The notes under the pieces are model-generated. The model searched no databases. It was not told the origin of the DNA and worked only from the letters and a program-made list of their open reading frames with translations. From Verrucomicrobiota bacterium (lineage in GTDB: Bacteria; Verrucomicrobiota; Lentisphaeria; Oligosphaerales; Oligosphaeraceae), in assembly GCA_019136135.1 (NCBI GenBank), contig JAGVUR010000119.1:1-36295 (forward strand): a stretch of 36,295 nt of DNA, read 5' to 3'. The first letter of the stretch is position 1; the number at the start of each line of letters is the position of its first letter. This document shows, one piece after another, positions 1 to 9,108 of this stretch. Made by a program: the position numbers and the translations under genes.

Positions 1-1
1 G

Positions 2-892
2 ACTTACTGCATCCTCAACAATGACTTCAGCCTGATGAGAAAATTCTTCGATGACTTCCTGGACTCCGACTTCATCAATCCAGGACTGATGACATGCACC
101 CAATGCTCATTCATGCAGGAAATCGCAGAATATCCTCTGATCCTCATTACGCTGCTCGCCGAATTCCTCTACCTTACAAACGATACGGAATTCGTACGGA
201 AACGATTCAATAAATTCACGGCAATCCTTGATTTCTATAAACAAGAGTATGCGGAAGAGGACGGACTGCTCAACAACCTCGACAAGTGGTGCGTCGTCGA
301 ATGGCCGGCGCCAGCAAGAGACGGATATGACGCGGATATCGCTGAAGGTAAAGTCTGCACCGTCAAGCATAACGCGATCAACGCATACTACATCGGAGCC
401 ATAAAGTGCATCAACAAAGTCGCAAAGCGGCTGGGACTGAAACCATACGCCGATACCAAGAAACTCACAAAGGCTTTCATCGACGCATTCTACGACCATG
501 ACAGAAAACTCTTCCGCGACAGCGTGCGCTCAACTCACATCAGCCTGCCCGCCAACGTATATGCTGCCTTCTACGGTCTCCTTCCGGACGAGCAAACAAC
601 CCGGAACGTCGTCGAAATGATCCGTGAAAAACGCCTGATGTGCATGCTGTTCGTACCGTTCCCAATGCTTTGTTTCCTTGTAAGGATCGGGGAAACCAAA
701 CTGGTCGATGAACTGCTGCACGATCCCGACGCATGGCTCAATATCCTTGCCGAAGGTGGCACTCGCACCTTCGAAGGCTGGGGAAAAGACCGAAAGTGGA
801 ACACATCCCTATTCCACCTGACAGTGACCTACGGAGCCGCATTCCTTACCGATTGGGACATCAAGGGCGCAACCAATTTTGAGGTTGAGTGA
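2..892 (+). CDS. GH78-like alpha-L-rhamnosidase, C-terminal part (5' end outside the window)
   Basis: The reading frame is open from base 2 (T-Y-C-I-L-N-N-D-F-S-L before the first Met), so the gene begins upstream of the window and the Met at 35 is internal. The sequence matches the alpha/alpha six-hairpin catalytic barrel of bacterial GH78 rhamnosidases, which release terminal alpha-L-rhamnose. Visible landmarks are a WCVVEWP segment, where the family has its acidic catalytic loop, a following VKHNAINAYY helix, and a late GGTRTFEGW segment followed by SLFH. The protein stops just after the barrel, so the C-terminal beta-sandwich found in many GH78 enzymes is absent. The family call rests on motif resemblance; a related six-hairpin glycosidase is possible. 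Cellular location cannot be judged because the N terminus is missing. Confidence 0.7.
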   Translation, partial: TYCILNNDFSLMRKFFDDFLDSDFINPGLMTCTQCSFMQEIAEYPLILITLLAEFLYLTNDTEFVRKRFNKFTAILDFYKQEYAEEDGLLNNLDKWCVVEWPAPARDGYDADIAEGKVCTVKHNAINAYYIGAIKCINKVAKRLGLKPYADTKKLTKAFIDAFYDHDRKLFRDSVRSTHISLPANVYAAFYGLLPDEQTTRNVVEMIREKRLMCMLFVPFPMLCFLVRIGETKLVDELLHDPDAWLNILAEGGTRTFEGWGKDRKWNTSLFHLTVTYGAAFLTDWDIKGATNFEVE

Positions 893-896
893 TACT

Positions 897-934
897 AAAA
901 AAGCAATTGACGCCATGACATCAACTGCTTTTTT
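897..934. terminator. Bidirectional hairpin terminator between convergent genes
   Basis: An A-tract followed by GCAATTGACG and then TCAACTGC with six T forms a near-perfect stem flanked by A and T runs. It can therefore act for both the rhamnosidase (plus strand) and the heparinase-like gene (minus strand). On the minus strand a mismatch becomes a G-U pair. The right arm (ATGACATCAACTGC plus T-run) recurs at 25629. Confidence 0.65.
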
Positions 935-982
935 CACCATTCACCATTCACCATTCAGCATTCACCATTCACCATTCACCAT
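934..982. repeat. Heptanucleotide tandem repeat TCACCAT x7
   Basis: Seven uninterrupted 7-bp units run from 934 to 982; the fourth reads TCAGCAT and the other six are identical. The array ends exactly at the stop codon of the minus-strand gene, so it lies in the 3' untranslated space of both convergent genes. Slipped-strand expansion is the likely origin. Confidence 0.9.
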
Positions 983-3900
983 TATTTGGTCAATCTCAGC
1001 TTGCCATCTTCGGTTGTTGTCAGGACTCCATTCTTGGATGGCTTCATGATTGTCACTTGGGATTTCGTATCCAGTTCCCGAATCGGCTTTCCGGCAGCGT
1101 CAATCTCGACGATTCGTCCATCTCGCAAGCCGGCGAGGACGCTATTCTTGCCATTTGAAACCAAGGCATTTACAGGACTGCCCAAATTGCGTGCCCAACG
1201 CAACTTGCCATCCTCGAGTCCCCAGCAATACACAAACTGGGAAAAGCTCCCTGCCAATGCCTCGTCGATGCCATCGCCATCCAAATCCTTGCCCAGAACA
1301 CAGCGCACTTCCTCGCCGGTATTGAACTCGATTCGCTTTTGTCCTGTCGAGCTAAAGCAGTAGAAGTGCCCATTGCCCGAGCCTGCCAGGACTGAGCGTT
1401 TTCCATCGCCGCCAACGGCCGTGTCAATCGCCCAGCAAATCGGTCCGAAATTGCCTGCCCACTTCCTCTTGCCGGTTTCATCCAGCACGCTCATCGAATA
1501 GTAGTGCGTTCCGCAGATCACCTCCGCCTTGCCGTCGCCGTCCAAGTCAACCACGGCACCCAACCTGGAAGGATGCACCGACTCGTAATTCCACAGGCAA
1601 TTCCCCTTTCGGTCAAAGGCGTAGAAACGCCAATTTTCGGCACCGCAGACGATTTCCGGCCAGCCATCGCCATCGAGGTCGCCTACGCGAATCAGATTTC
1701 CGTATGGAGGACGTCTATAGAATTTCATTTCGTAGCGCCAGATTTCGTCGCCATTTCCCTTGAGCAGGATGACCTCTCCGGACTTCATCGCCAACGCGAT
1801 TTCATCGATTCCATCCTTGTCCACATCAACGGCGGCGATATCGTTCACGGCGGATATCATTTGCTTGGTCCACAACGTCTCGCCATCTTGATCCAAGGCA
1901 ATCAACTCACCGGTTGCGGATCCAACCCAAATCACATCCTTCCCGCCAGGCCCCCTGCTTGTCTCAACGGCGGAAATCTGTACACCTGTCGCATTTTCAG
2001 CCTTGACGCCGCCGCCAAGAACCACAACCTCGGACAGGTATATCGAAGAACCCGGCCGGGGACGCAAACGCATCCGCAACCCCTTCGCGGATTTCCCGCC
2101 CAACTCAACGCGATACTCAATCGGCGAACCCCAATTCGGCAACTTGCGATCCTCGACATAGGAATGAACTGGGCGGACATCCGAAGCAAACCCGTCGTCG
2201 CTCAACTCGATCTCGACCTTGTCAAGCAAGTACGAAGTTCCCTTTGAGCTGGTGGTCGCATGCCATTGTCCCCAGACAACGCTGTCGATCTGGCACGTTT
2301 CCTTGAAGGAAAAGATGATTTCCACCAGGGCGTCGACCGGGAACATCACATTGTCGTTGCCCTGTCCCAGACCTCCATCCACCAGTCCTTCAACACGATT
2401 CTTGCCACCAGTGAGAATATTTTCGCCCAACTTGTCCGGCGTGCATTTCATCGTGGAAAATCCCGGCAGTGCGCCTGAGCTTGCCGCATTGCCGCTCAAG
2501 ACCAGCAAGGTAGGCTTGGGCGTAACGCTCCACACCGTCTGCAAGGGCGGCAGGTCGCTTGCCGCCTGACGCTCCGGAGCCACCTTCAGGCATCGGGGAG
2601 CATTGTCCCCAAATGCACTCCATGACGGGGTAAACGCAGCTTCAAGGGCATGTTTCGGAGCACGTACCTCGCTTGCCTCTCCGAACGCATATCGTTTCCC
2701 AGTTGATTCCTTGACCACGACGCAGCCACGTGACTTGTCGCCAGCAAAGCCATCCAAGCCGACCGCCACCTGCCGCTGCCCGTCATCCAGCATTACGCCC
2801 CAATCGTCAAACAGCCGCTCCAGCTTCCATACTGGCTCGTCGTCGGAAGCATTGCCGTGGAACACCGTCGCGAACATGTACGATTCACCTGCCTTGAGAT
2901 CGACTTCCGCCAAGGAGCTCATTGTTCGGACTACAGGCTCCGCATGGGGATATCCTCTCCAATTGGTGCCCAAATCCGCATCGTCAACCAATGACAATCT
3001 CGTGCCCCGGGCAAGCTGGATCCACATCGAAGGCCCTTTTTGCCGAAGCAGCATCCCGTCATCATCCAAGGTCGCCTCGCCGATTCCATGCCAAAACTGC
3101 CGCATCTGGTAATTGGCATCCTCGCGGGCAGTCACTCGATCGAGTACCAAAACGCACTTCGGATCCTTTAACCATATCACGGCACGACGCCAATCCGACT
3201 TTGCGTACTCGCGAAACTCGGTCACCGAAACGCCATACGATGGATTCTCGTCAACCAATATGCATTGCACATAGTCCGGCAAGAGTCCGGATTCACCATT
3301 CGCGGACACGGCCAGCGAATTGTGGTACTTAAGCGGCGCCTTGAAATAATCGTTGTCCGCAAGCCAGATCCTGTCGAACTGCGAGAGCCGCGGAATGCTG
3401 TTGCCATCGTCGTGCTTATGCGTACCTGTAGTCACGCCATCCAGGAGCAGGAACAACGCATTGGGATCCAAGGCTTCCCTGAAGACGATCTTGTCAACGC
3501 AATCATTCAGTTCCGGACGCCAATTTCCGCTATTGAACGTATTGTAGAATCCTTCGATCATCGGGAATTTCCTGACGCCATCGAAGCTTGTCGGCGCCTT
3601 GTCGCCGGGTTGCAGGGGTTGATAATAGTCTCCAACCGGGGGGTTCCTTTTTCTCATCTTCAGCTTGTAGTCATTTGCCCATCGCGCGTCTTGGTTTCCT
3701 GTTGCCAGCGCGATGATATTGAGGCAGACCCGTTCCGTTTCCCAGCATGTCCATAGCCCGGTATCCCCGTATGGGACCTGGATCCCGTGGTTATCCATGT
3801 TCCCGATGCAGAATTCGGCGATTTTGTCTGCGACTCCATTGTTGAAGATCGTGTAGTCCGGCTTCATCATCGCATATTGGAGGGTATGGTGAAGCGTCAG

Positions 3901-5571
3901 CCACTGGTATCCGTTGCAGTCTTCCGTCGGCTTGCTATGTTTTGACTGTTCGCGGAAGATCCTATCCGACCTTCTTTCGAATATTCCATGCTGGTGGAGT
4001 TTCGGGAAGTTGGCTTTCAGGTAGAGTGCGCACCTTGCCGTACCCATTGCGGAGTAGGTCCCATGGTTGTGGGTAACCCGGCCTCGACGACCGCCCGAGC
4101 ACTTGGCATAGACCGTGTCCCCCATCCATTTCATCATTGCACCGAAGACGAATTTCCGCTCCTCGTCAGTCAAGCTCGGCTCCTCCTCAAGGATATCCCA
4201 GGATGACACCACGTTGATCGACGGGAAATCGCTGTCAAATCCCCACGGACCACCATACCTCCTCGGATCGACAACGGCGCTTTGCTTGTAAAGACGCCAC
4301 AATTCAACAAACAGCTTCGCCTCAAGGGGATTGTTGCTAATCAGGTACTGAGTCCCCAAGCCGGCCAATTGACCGGCGATGCTCGTGTGCGTCCCCTTAT
4401 CCAAGCGCTCCTGGCCGCGGCGCAATCCAGCCTCGACATAATCCTTCGGATACGGCCTCAGCAGGCTTCGGTAACGACGTGACATCTCGGCATCAAGCTT
4501 GATCTGATGAATGCGTCCCAGCACCAAGTCCTTTCCGGTCTCCCGACCAGAGACAAGCTCGCAAAACTTGTCCGTCGCCAGCTCCAATCCTTGCTCGTCC
4601 GAAGCTCCGACCACGATGACGTTGCATCCATCGCCAAGCGGGTTGTGGATCGTATGCAAAAAGTATCCGCCGGCACCGGGGAACACGCTGTCAACCAAGG
4701 TCAACTTGCGCGCATACAGCAAGCGAACAGCCAAATTGTCATTCAAATTCCCCAGCAAGATCGTGTTCGTTCCCTGAACCCCATCCTTGAAACTGTCCAA
4801 CGCGCCTACCTGACAGGAAACCGTGCAACCAGCAAGGGATCGTATCGACTCCGCAATCCGATTCGCCGACTTGCGACCCGATTCCGTATCAGGATGCACA
4901 ATCCTGGAAACCGCCTTGCCATCCTTGACCAACGCCGTCTCCTGGATGCGACGGGGATATTCAGCCATTTCTTCCAGAAACTCAACGGATTCCTTCTTCG
5001 CCAACCGAAGCTTCCTCACGCGGATCGACACAGGCTCGCCGTACTCACGCGTCCCGATGATGATTTGTATCGAGCCAACCTTGTTCGCCGCCTTGCCCGA
5101 GACAACCTTGCGTTCCCAGTACATGCCATTGCTGTTCAGCTCGCGCTGAAAATTGAACTCCGCCCAATTCTCGGTCAGTATATTTTCCCAGCTACTGTAG
5201 CTCCACACGCATTGCTGTTCCCCCTTGTTGAACATTCTGACGTAGAACGCAACCGTCGAATCCGGATCCAGCGAACGTGCATCAAACTGGATTGCGTATT
5301 TCTCGATATCAAGCGGCTCGGGCAACGTACACAAAATGCTGTAGTACTGGGTTCCCTTGCCTCCCGGATTCGTGTCGGCTTTCAATTCGACGCATTTCGC
5401 CCCGCCCTCCTCCACGACCTGTAGTTTCCCCGGAAATTCACGAACATTCATCTGCAGGCGAAGTCCGTCCAGAGAATCGAACTCCATCAGTGTTCCTAGC
5501 TTGGCATCTGCCGGCTGGGCACCGCAAAACAAACACAGACCACACATCAGGAAAACAAACGCAAAACGCAT
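982..5571 (-). CDS. Giant secreted heparinase II/III-like protein with discoidin-like and FG-GAP/PQQ-type propeller domains
   Basis: The protein is predicted to be exported and to act on polysaccharide, probably as a lyase of the heparinase II/III or alginate-lyase type. The start chosen is ATG at 5571, with AGGAG 7 nt upstream; a GTG at 5622 in the same frame lacks a ribosome site. Numbering from 5571 gives 1529 residues. A signal peptide (MRFAFVFLMCGLCLFC) is followed by a jelly-roll-like region to about 200, then a segment like the N-terminal domain of alpha-glucuronidases (TILLGN, FPGAGGYFLHTI, NVIVVGASD). Next come an alpha/alpha-toroid region with NHGTYSAMGTARCALYLK and an all-beta region with THKHDDGNS, as in heparinase II/III. 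A discoidin-like stretch follows at about 1060-1190. The last 330 residues form a propeller with four calcium loops (DVDKDGIDE, DLDGDGWPE, DLDGDGKAE, DLDGDGIDE). Substrate is unknown. It diverges from the nucleoside hydrolase across a 165-bp gap. Confidence 0.7.
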   Translation of the reverse strand: MRFAFVFLMCGLCLFCGAQPADAKLGTLMEFDSLDGLRLQMNVREFPGKLQVVEEGGAKCVELKADTNPGGKGTQYYSILCTLPEPLDIEKYAIQFDARSLDPDSTVAFYVRMFNKGEQQCVWSYSSWENILTENWAEFNFQRELNSNGMYWERKVVSGKAANKVGSIQIIIGTREYGEPVSIRVRKLRLAKKESVEFLEEMAEYPRRIQETALVKDGKAVSRIVHPDTESGRKSANRIAESIRSLAGCTVSCQVGALDSFKDGVQGTNTILLGNLNDNLAVRLLYARKLTLVDSVFPGAGGYFLHTIHNPLGDGCNVIVVGASDEQGLELATDKFCELVSGRETGKDLVLGRIHQIKLDAEMSRRYRSLLRPYPKDYVEAGLRRGQERLDKGTHTSIAGQLAGLGTQYLISNNPLEAKLFVELWRLYKQSAVVDPRRYGGPWGFDSDFPSINVVSSWDILEEEPSLTDEERKFVFGAMMKWMGDTVYAKCSGGRRGRVTHNHGTYSAMGTARCALYLKANFPKLHQHGIFERRSDRIFREQSKHSKPTEDCNGYQWLTLHHTLQYAMMKPDYTIFNNGVADKIAEFCIGNMDNHGIQVPYGDTGLWTCWETERVCLNIIALATGNQDARWANDYKLKMRKRNPPVGDYYQPLQPGDKAPTSFDGVRKFPMIEGFYNTFNSGNWRPELNDCVDKIVFREALDPNALFLLLDGVTTGTHKHDDGNSIPRLSQFDRIWLADNDYFKAPLKYHNSLAVSANGESGLLPDYVQCILVDENPSYGVSVTEFREYAKSDWRRAVIWLKDPKCVLVLDRVTAREDANYQMRQFWHGIGEATLDDDGMLLRQKGPSMWIQLARGTRLSLVDDADLGTNWRGYPHAEPVVRTMSSLAEVDLKAGESYMFATVFHGNASDDEPVWKLERLFDDWGVMLDDGQRQVAVGLDGFAGDKSRGCVVVKESTGKRYAFGEASEVRAPKHALEAAFTPSWSAFGDNAPRCLKVAPERQAASDLPPLQTVWSVTPKPTLLVLSGNAASSGALPGFSTMKCTPDKLGENILTGGKNRVEGLVDGGLGQGNDNVMFPVDALVEIIFSFKETCQIDSVVWGQWHATTSSKGTSYLLDKVEIELSDDGFASDVRPVHSYVEDRKLPNWGSPIEYRVELGGKSAKGLRMRLRPRPGSSIYLSEVVVLGGGVKAENATGVQISAVETSRGPGGKDVIWVGSATGELIALDQDGETLWTKQMISAVNDIAAVDVDKDGIDEIALAMKSGEVILLKGNGDEIWRYEMKFYRRPPYGNLIRVGDLDGDGWPEIVCGAENWRFYAFDRKGNCLWNYESVHPSRLGAVVDLDGDGKAEVICGTHYYSMSVLDETGKRKWAGNFGPICWAIDTAVGGDGKRSVLAGSGNGHFYCFSSTGQKRIEFNTGEEVRCVLGKDLDGDGIDEALAGSFSQFVYCWGLEDGKLRWARNLGSPVNALVSNGKNSVLAGLRDGRIVEIDAAGKPIRELDTKSQVTIMKPSKNGVLTTTEDGKLRLTK

Positions 5572-5630
5572 GATGGCACTCCTATTCTTTTTGCTTGATT
5601 TCAAGCTGGCGAAAATCCGCACCTAAACCT

Positions 5631-5658
5631 TTGCAAAGGCTTTGATCATCATTATACT
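5631..5658 (+). promoter_or_regulatory. Divergent promoter region
   Basis: TTGCAA (5631-5636) and TATACT (5653-5658) with a 16-bp spacer form a plausible sigma-70 promoter for the plus-strand nucleoside hydrolase. On the minus strand a perfect TATAAT (complement of 5651-5656) overlaps the same box and could serve the heparinase-like gene, although its -35 box is poor. The two start sites would be mutually exclusive or coordinated. Confidence 0.5.
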
Positions 5659-5736
5659 GTATAAATGCTGCAATTCACACCACCACAGCAAAAAAATACC
5701 TTGGAGCCATAACTCCACGAAACAAACATAACAACC

Positions 5737-6657
5737 ATGAGCAAAACTCATATCATCCTCGACACCGATATCGGAGGCGACATCGACGATACCTGGGCAC
5801 TCGCATTCCTGCTCGCATCAGCGGAAGTCAGCCTAGATTTCATCATCACATGGCCGCGCTGCGCAGAATACAGGGCACGAATCGTCGCCAAAATGCTGGA
5901 AATCGCAGGGCAAGACCACATCCCCATTGGACTTGGCGACGCACCCACGCCGAAGCCATCAGGAAACTACAACCCGATCATGGCATACAAACAAGCAGCA
6001 TGGCTCAAGGATTACCGCCTCGACGACTACAAGGGCGAAATCCGAAAAGACGGCTGCGCCGCGCTTATCGAATACATTATGGACGCCAAAGAACCCGTCA
6101 AGCTCCTTTGCATCGGACCGCTGGACAATATCGCCAAGGCCCTGGAACTAAAACCGGAAATCGCTGGGAAATGCGACTTTGTCGGCCTCCACGGCAGCGT
6201 CAGGCTAGGCTACTTCGGAGAACCCAATCCCACCGGTGAATACAATGTGGTCGCCTCGCCAAAAGCCGCCCAGGCCGTATTCGCCGCCCCCTGGCGCTCA
6301 ATGACGATCACACCCCTCGACACATGCGGATTCATCTATCTGGACGGACCGGACTACCAGAAAATCAGGCTGGGAGCAACACCCCTGGCACAGGCAGTCA
6401 GCGAAAACTACAGGTTCTGGAACCATCCTGACGCGGCGAATTGGCGGCAACGCTCCTCGCTGATCTGCGATGTCGTCGGCGCATACCTCGCATTTGACGA
6501 TGCCTTCCTGAACCTGGAAGAATTGCCGATAACCGTTACGGACACAGGGCACACCGTCATCGACCCAACCGATGGCAAGCTCATAAAAGTCGCCACGTCC
6601 TGGAAGGATTTCGAGACATTCAAGCACATGGTAGCAACACGAATTGCAGCAAACTAA
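5737..6657 (+). CDS. Nucleoside hydrolase (inosine/uridine-preferring family)
   Basis: The enzyme hydrolyses the N-glycosidic bond of a ribonucleoside, giving free base and ribose. The N-terminal DTDIGGDIDD (residues 9-18) is the family's calcium-binding aspartate cluster, usually DTDPGIDD but here with a two-residue insertion. A later aspartate in SSLICDVVGAY (D245) matches the C-terminal metal ligand. The length of 306 residues is normal and there is no signal peptide, so it acts in the cytoplasm. The ribosome site is weak. It is followed after 17 bp by the beta-helix gene, so the two are probably co-transcribed. That pairing, inside a block of glycoside hydrolases, suggests the true substrate may be a modified glycoside rather than a standard nucleoside, but nothing in the sequence proves this. 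Confidence 0.85.
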   Translation: MSKTHIILDTDIGGDIDDTWALAFLLASAEVSLDFIITWPRCAEYRARIVAKMLEIAGQDHIPIGLGDAPTPKPSGNYNPIMAYKQAAWLKDYRLDDYKGEIRKDGCAALIEYIMDAKEPVKLLCIGPLDNIAKALELKPEIAGKCDFVGLHGSVRLGYFGEPNPTGEYNVVASPKAAQAVFAAPWRSMTITPLDTCGFIYLDGPDYQKIRLGATPLAQAVSENYRFWNHPDAANWRQRSSLICDVVGAYLAFDDAFLNLEELPITVTDTGHTVIDPTDGKLIKVATSWKDFETFKHMVATRIAAN

Positions 6658-6674
6658 AATCATGGAGGCTTCCG

Positions 6675-9095
6675 ATGAACAAGAGAATGACTTTCGCCTT
6701 GATCGCCATTGCTTTCGCCACGAGTTTCCAGGCGTTTGCCCGTCAAGTCAACTTGACCGTCTCGCCCGAGGGTCCCTTGCGCGACCTGGTCCAGGCACAA
6801 CAGCATTGGCGCAATCTCAAGCTGACCGAGGCGGATGAACTGGTCGTCACCGTCCAAAACGGCACCTACGTCATCCAGGACGAACTGGTCTTGAACGAAG
6901 AGGACGCCACGGCGAAAAGCCTGACCATCCAAGCGGAAAAAGGCGCAAAGCCCGTCTTCAAAGGAGCCTTCGATGTCCCGCTGGCCAACTTAAAACCCTG
7001 GAAAGACAACATCCTCCGTCTCCCAGTGACCTGGAAAACAAACAGGAAGCAAGCTGCAGTGCAAGTCTTCGGCGACGGAAAACCATTGACGCGCGCAAGA
7101 ATGCCCAGCCTCAATCCCGACGACATCCCAGGCAGCTATTTCTATGTCAACGCAGGCGCCGAAGAACCGGGAACCGATTATCAGGTGACCAATTTTTCAG
7201 GCTCAATCGGATTCATCCACTCCGTAAACGATAAGCTGACCTACAAGATCACCGTCCCGGAATCAGGCTCATATACCCTCTGGATGAGATACGCCGCAGA
7301 CAATAGGGATATCCCCAACGGAATGTCAAACCGCTGCGAGATCCAATTGGACGACGCCAAACCGCAACTCCTCACCCAAGTCCCTGATACAGGATCCTGG
7401 GGAAGCTTCAAATGGAATAAAATGGTCGATATCGATGCCGAAAAGGGCACACACCTCCTGACCTGGAGAAACCTCAAGGGAGGAGGACTCAACCTGCAAG
7501 GACTCATACTCACAACAGACAAAACACTCGTCCCGGAAGGAACAAAGATCCCGCAACCAAAACCCGGAACACATCTCATTCCAATCGATGCAAGACGCTT
7601 CGAAGACGCAAGAGTCCTCGCGAAACCCAACTACAATGCAATGAGATTCGCAAGCAAAACAGCTTTCGAATACAAACCAGGCGACCTAAAACCAGAATGG
7701 GCTACGCCAGAAACCGAACTCAAAATCTACCAAAGCGGATCATGCAGGGCATTCATGGAAATCGTAGGAATCAAAGCAATCATGCCCGACAAGAATCTCG
7801 TCCTGCTACAAGGCAAGGAATGCCAGGCAACGCTCAATCCGGGCGACAGGTACTTCCTTGAAAACCACCTTGATTTCCTTGACGCACCGGGAGAATGGTA
7901 CTGCGACGGGGAATTCCTCTACCTGATCCCAACCAAGGACCTGAAGACGATCTCAATCGATCCAGGCCTGGTCGGCACCCCAATCCTACTGAAATGCAAA
8001 AAAAACATGCCCTTCAAGCTGACCATCGACGGCCTGGGCTTCACCATGATGTCCCATTCCCGCCAAGACAGCTGCGTGGGCTACAGCATGGGGCACAAGG
8101 GAGTCGTTGAAATCGAAAACGCCATCGCTCCGACCATCACCAATTGCACGTTCAAGGACATTGGAAGATACGCCGTCTCCCTGAAGGAATGCTCCAATGC
8201 AAGCATCACACGCAATACCTTGGAGCGCTCATGCATGGGCGGAATCTACTTGCAGAATGCATCTTCCTCACTCGTCGCCGAAAACGACATCTCCGACCTC
8301 GGTTCCGAATACAAGCACATCGGGGGAATCGTGCTGACAGGCGATAGCACAAGCTCCAACAGAATCCTCAAAAACAAAATCACAAACTCAAGCAGATACG
8401 GAATCACGCTCAAAAACGCAGGATTCAAAAACGAAATCGCGTACAATGACATCCAAAATACGTCACTCGAAACCGACGACACAGGAGGAATCGAGGTCAC
8501 TCAAGGCAACAGAACCAAGCGCTCCGGAAGCCATATCCACCATAATCGAGTACGAGACAGCAATGGCGTCTCCTACAATGGACCAGACAATATCGTCTCA
8601 ATGTCATGGGGAATCTACCTCGATTCCTTCGCAGGAGGATACACCGTCGAAAACAACCTTACTTGGCGAAATTCACGCGGCGGCTTCATGGTGCAAGGCG
8701 GCAAGGACAACGTAATCCGAAACAATATCTTCGCCCACAGTTCTAGCTTTCAAGGACACTTCAACAACTTTAGCAACAATTCAGAAAACATCGTCTTTGA
8801 GAAAAATATCATCATCATCAATATCCCGCTCGAGGGGAGAACACTCTTCTATGCCGGGAAAAACCTCCCGAACGCCCTGAAATCAGACAATAATCTATTC
8901 TGGTCAACAGTCGATGGAGACATAAAGTCACTTAATGCTTTCAAAAATTGGAATGCACTCGGCTTTGACAAAAACAGCATCTTCCAAGACCCGATGCTCG
9001 AAGACCCGACTGCCGAAAATGGCAAGCTCAAACCCGACTCGCCGGCATTCAAGATCGGGTTCAAACCGATTGACTTCACACCCCTGATCCCTTGA
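6675..9095 (+). CDS. Secreted right-handed parallel beta-helix protein (pectate-lyase fold, GH141-like)
   Basis: The start has GGAGG 7 bp upstream. An 806-residue precursor begins with a clear signal peptide (cleavage after about FQAFA, residue 22). Residues 25-110 resemble the first turns of pectin-lyase-like helices (NGTYVIQDELVLNEEDA). A GSYTLWMRYAADN segment near 200 looks like an inserted carbohydrate-binding beta-sandwich. From about 470 to 740 the short N-rich repeating strands (ITNCTFKDIG, ASITRNTLERS, SSLVAENDIS, NRILKNKITNSS, NEIAYNDIQNT, YTVENNLTWRN, DNVIRNNIFAHS) are the coils of a parallel beta-helix. The architecture resembles GH141-type glycosidases and other polysaccharide-acting beta-helix proteins. 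Catalytic residues cannot be assigned from one sequence. It is the second gene of an operon with the nucleoside hydrolase. Confidence 0.75.
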   Translation: MNKRMTFALIAIAFATSFQAFARQVNLTVSPEGPLRDLVQAQQHWRNLKLTEADELVVTVQNGTYVIQDELVLNEEDATAKSLTIQAEKGAKPVFKGAFDVPLANLKPWKDNILRLPVTWKTNRKQAAVQVFGDGKPLTRARMPSLNPDDIPGSYFYVNAGAEEPGTDYQVTNFSGSIGFIHSVNDKLTYKITVPESGSYTLWMRYAADNRDIPNGMSNRCEIQLDDAKPQLLTQVPDTGSWGSFKWNKMVDIDAEKGTHLLTWRNLKGGGLNLQGLILTTDKTLVPEGTKIPQPKPGTHLIPIDARRFEDARVLAKPNYNAMRFASKTAFEYKPGDLKPEWATPETELKIYQSGSCRAFMEIVGIKAIMPDKNLVLLQGKECQATLNPGDRYFLENHLDFLDAPGEWYCDGEFLYLIPTKDLKTISIDPGLVGTPILLKCKKNMPFKLTIDGLGFTMMSHSRQDSCVGYSMGHKGVVEIENAIAPTITNCTFKDIGRYAVSLKECSNASITRNTLERSCMGGIYLQNASSSLVAENDISDLGSEYKHIGGIVLTGDSTSSNRILKNKITNSSRYGITLKNAGFKNEIAYNDIQNTSLETDDTGGIEVTQGNRTKRSGSHIHHNRVRDSNGVSYNGPDNIVSMSWGIYLDSFAGGYTVENNLTWRNSRGGFMVQGGKDNVIRNNIFAHSSSFQGHFNNFSNNSENIVFEKNIIIINIPLEGRTLFYAGKNLPNALKSDNNLFWSTVDGDIKSLNAFKNWNALGFDKNSIFQDPMLEDPTAENGKLKPDSPAFKIGFKPIDFTPLIP

Positions 9096-9108
9096 CCAGT
9101 GATTTGGC

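Noticed and set aside
1504..5424. Long plus-strand frames of 247 and 305 codons opposite the lyase-like gene
   Set aside because: They are antisense shadows of a GC-rich coding sequence. The minus-strand frame has a signal peptide, domains and a ribosome site; these have none.
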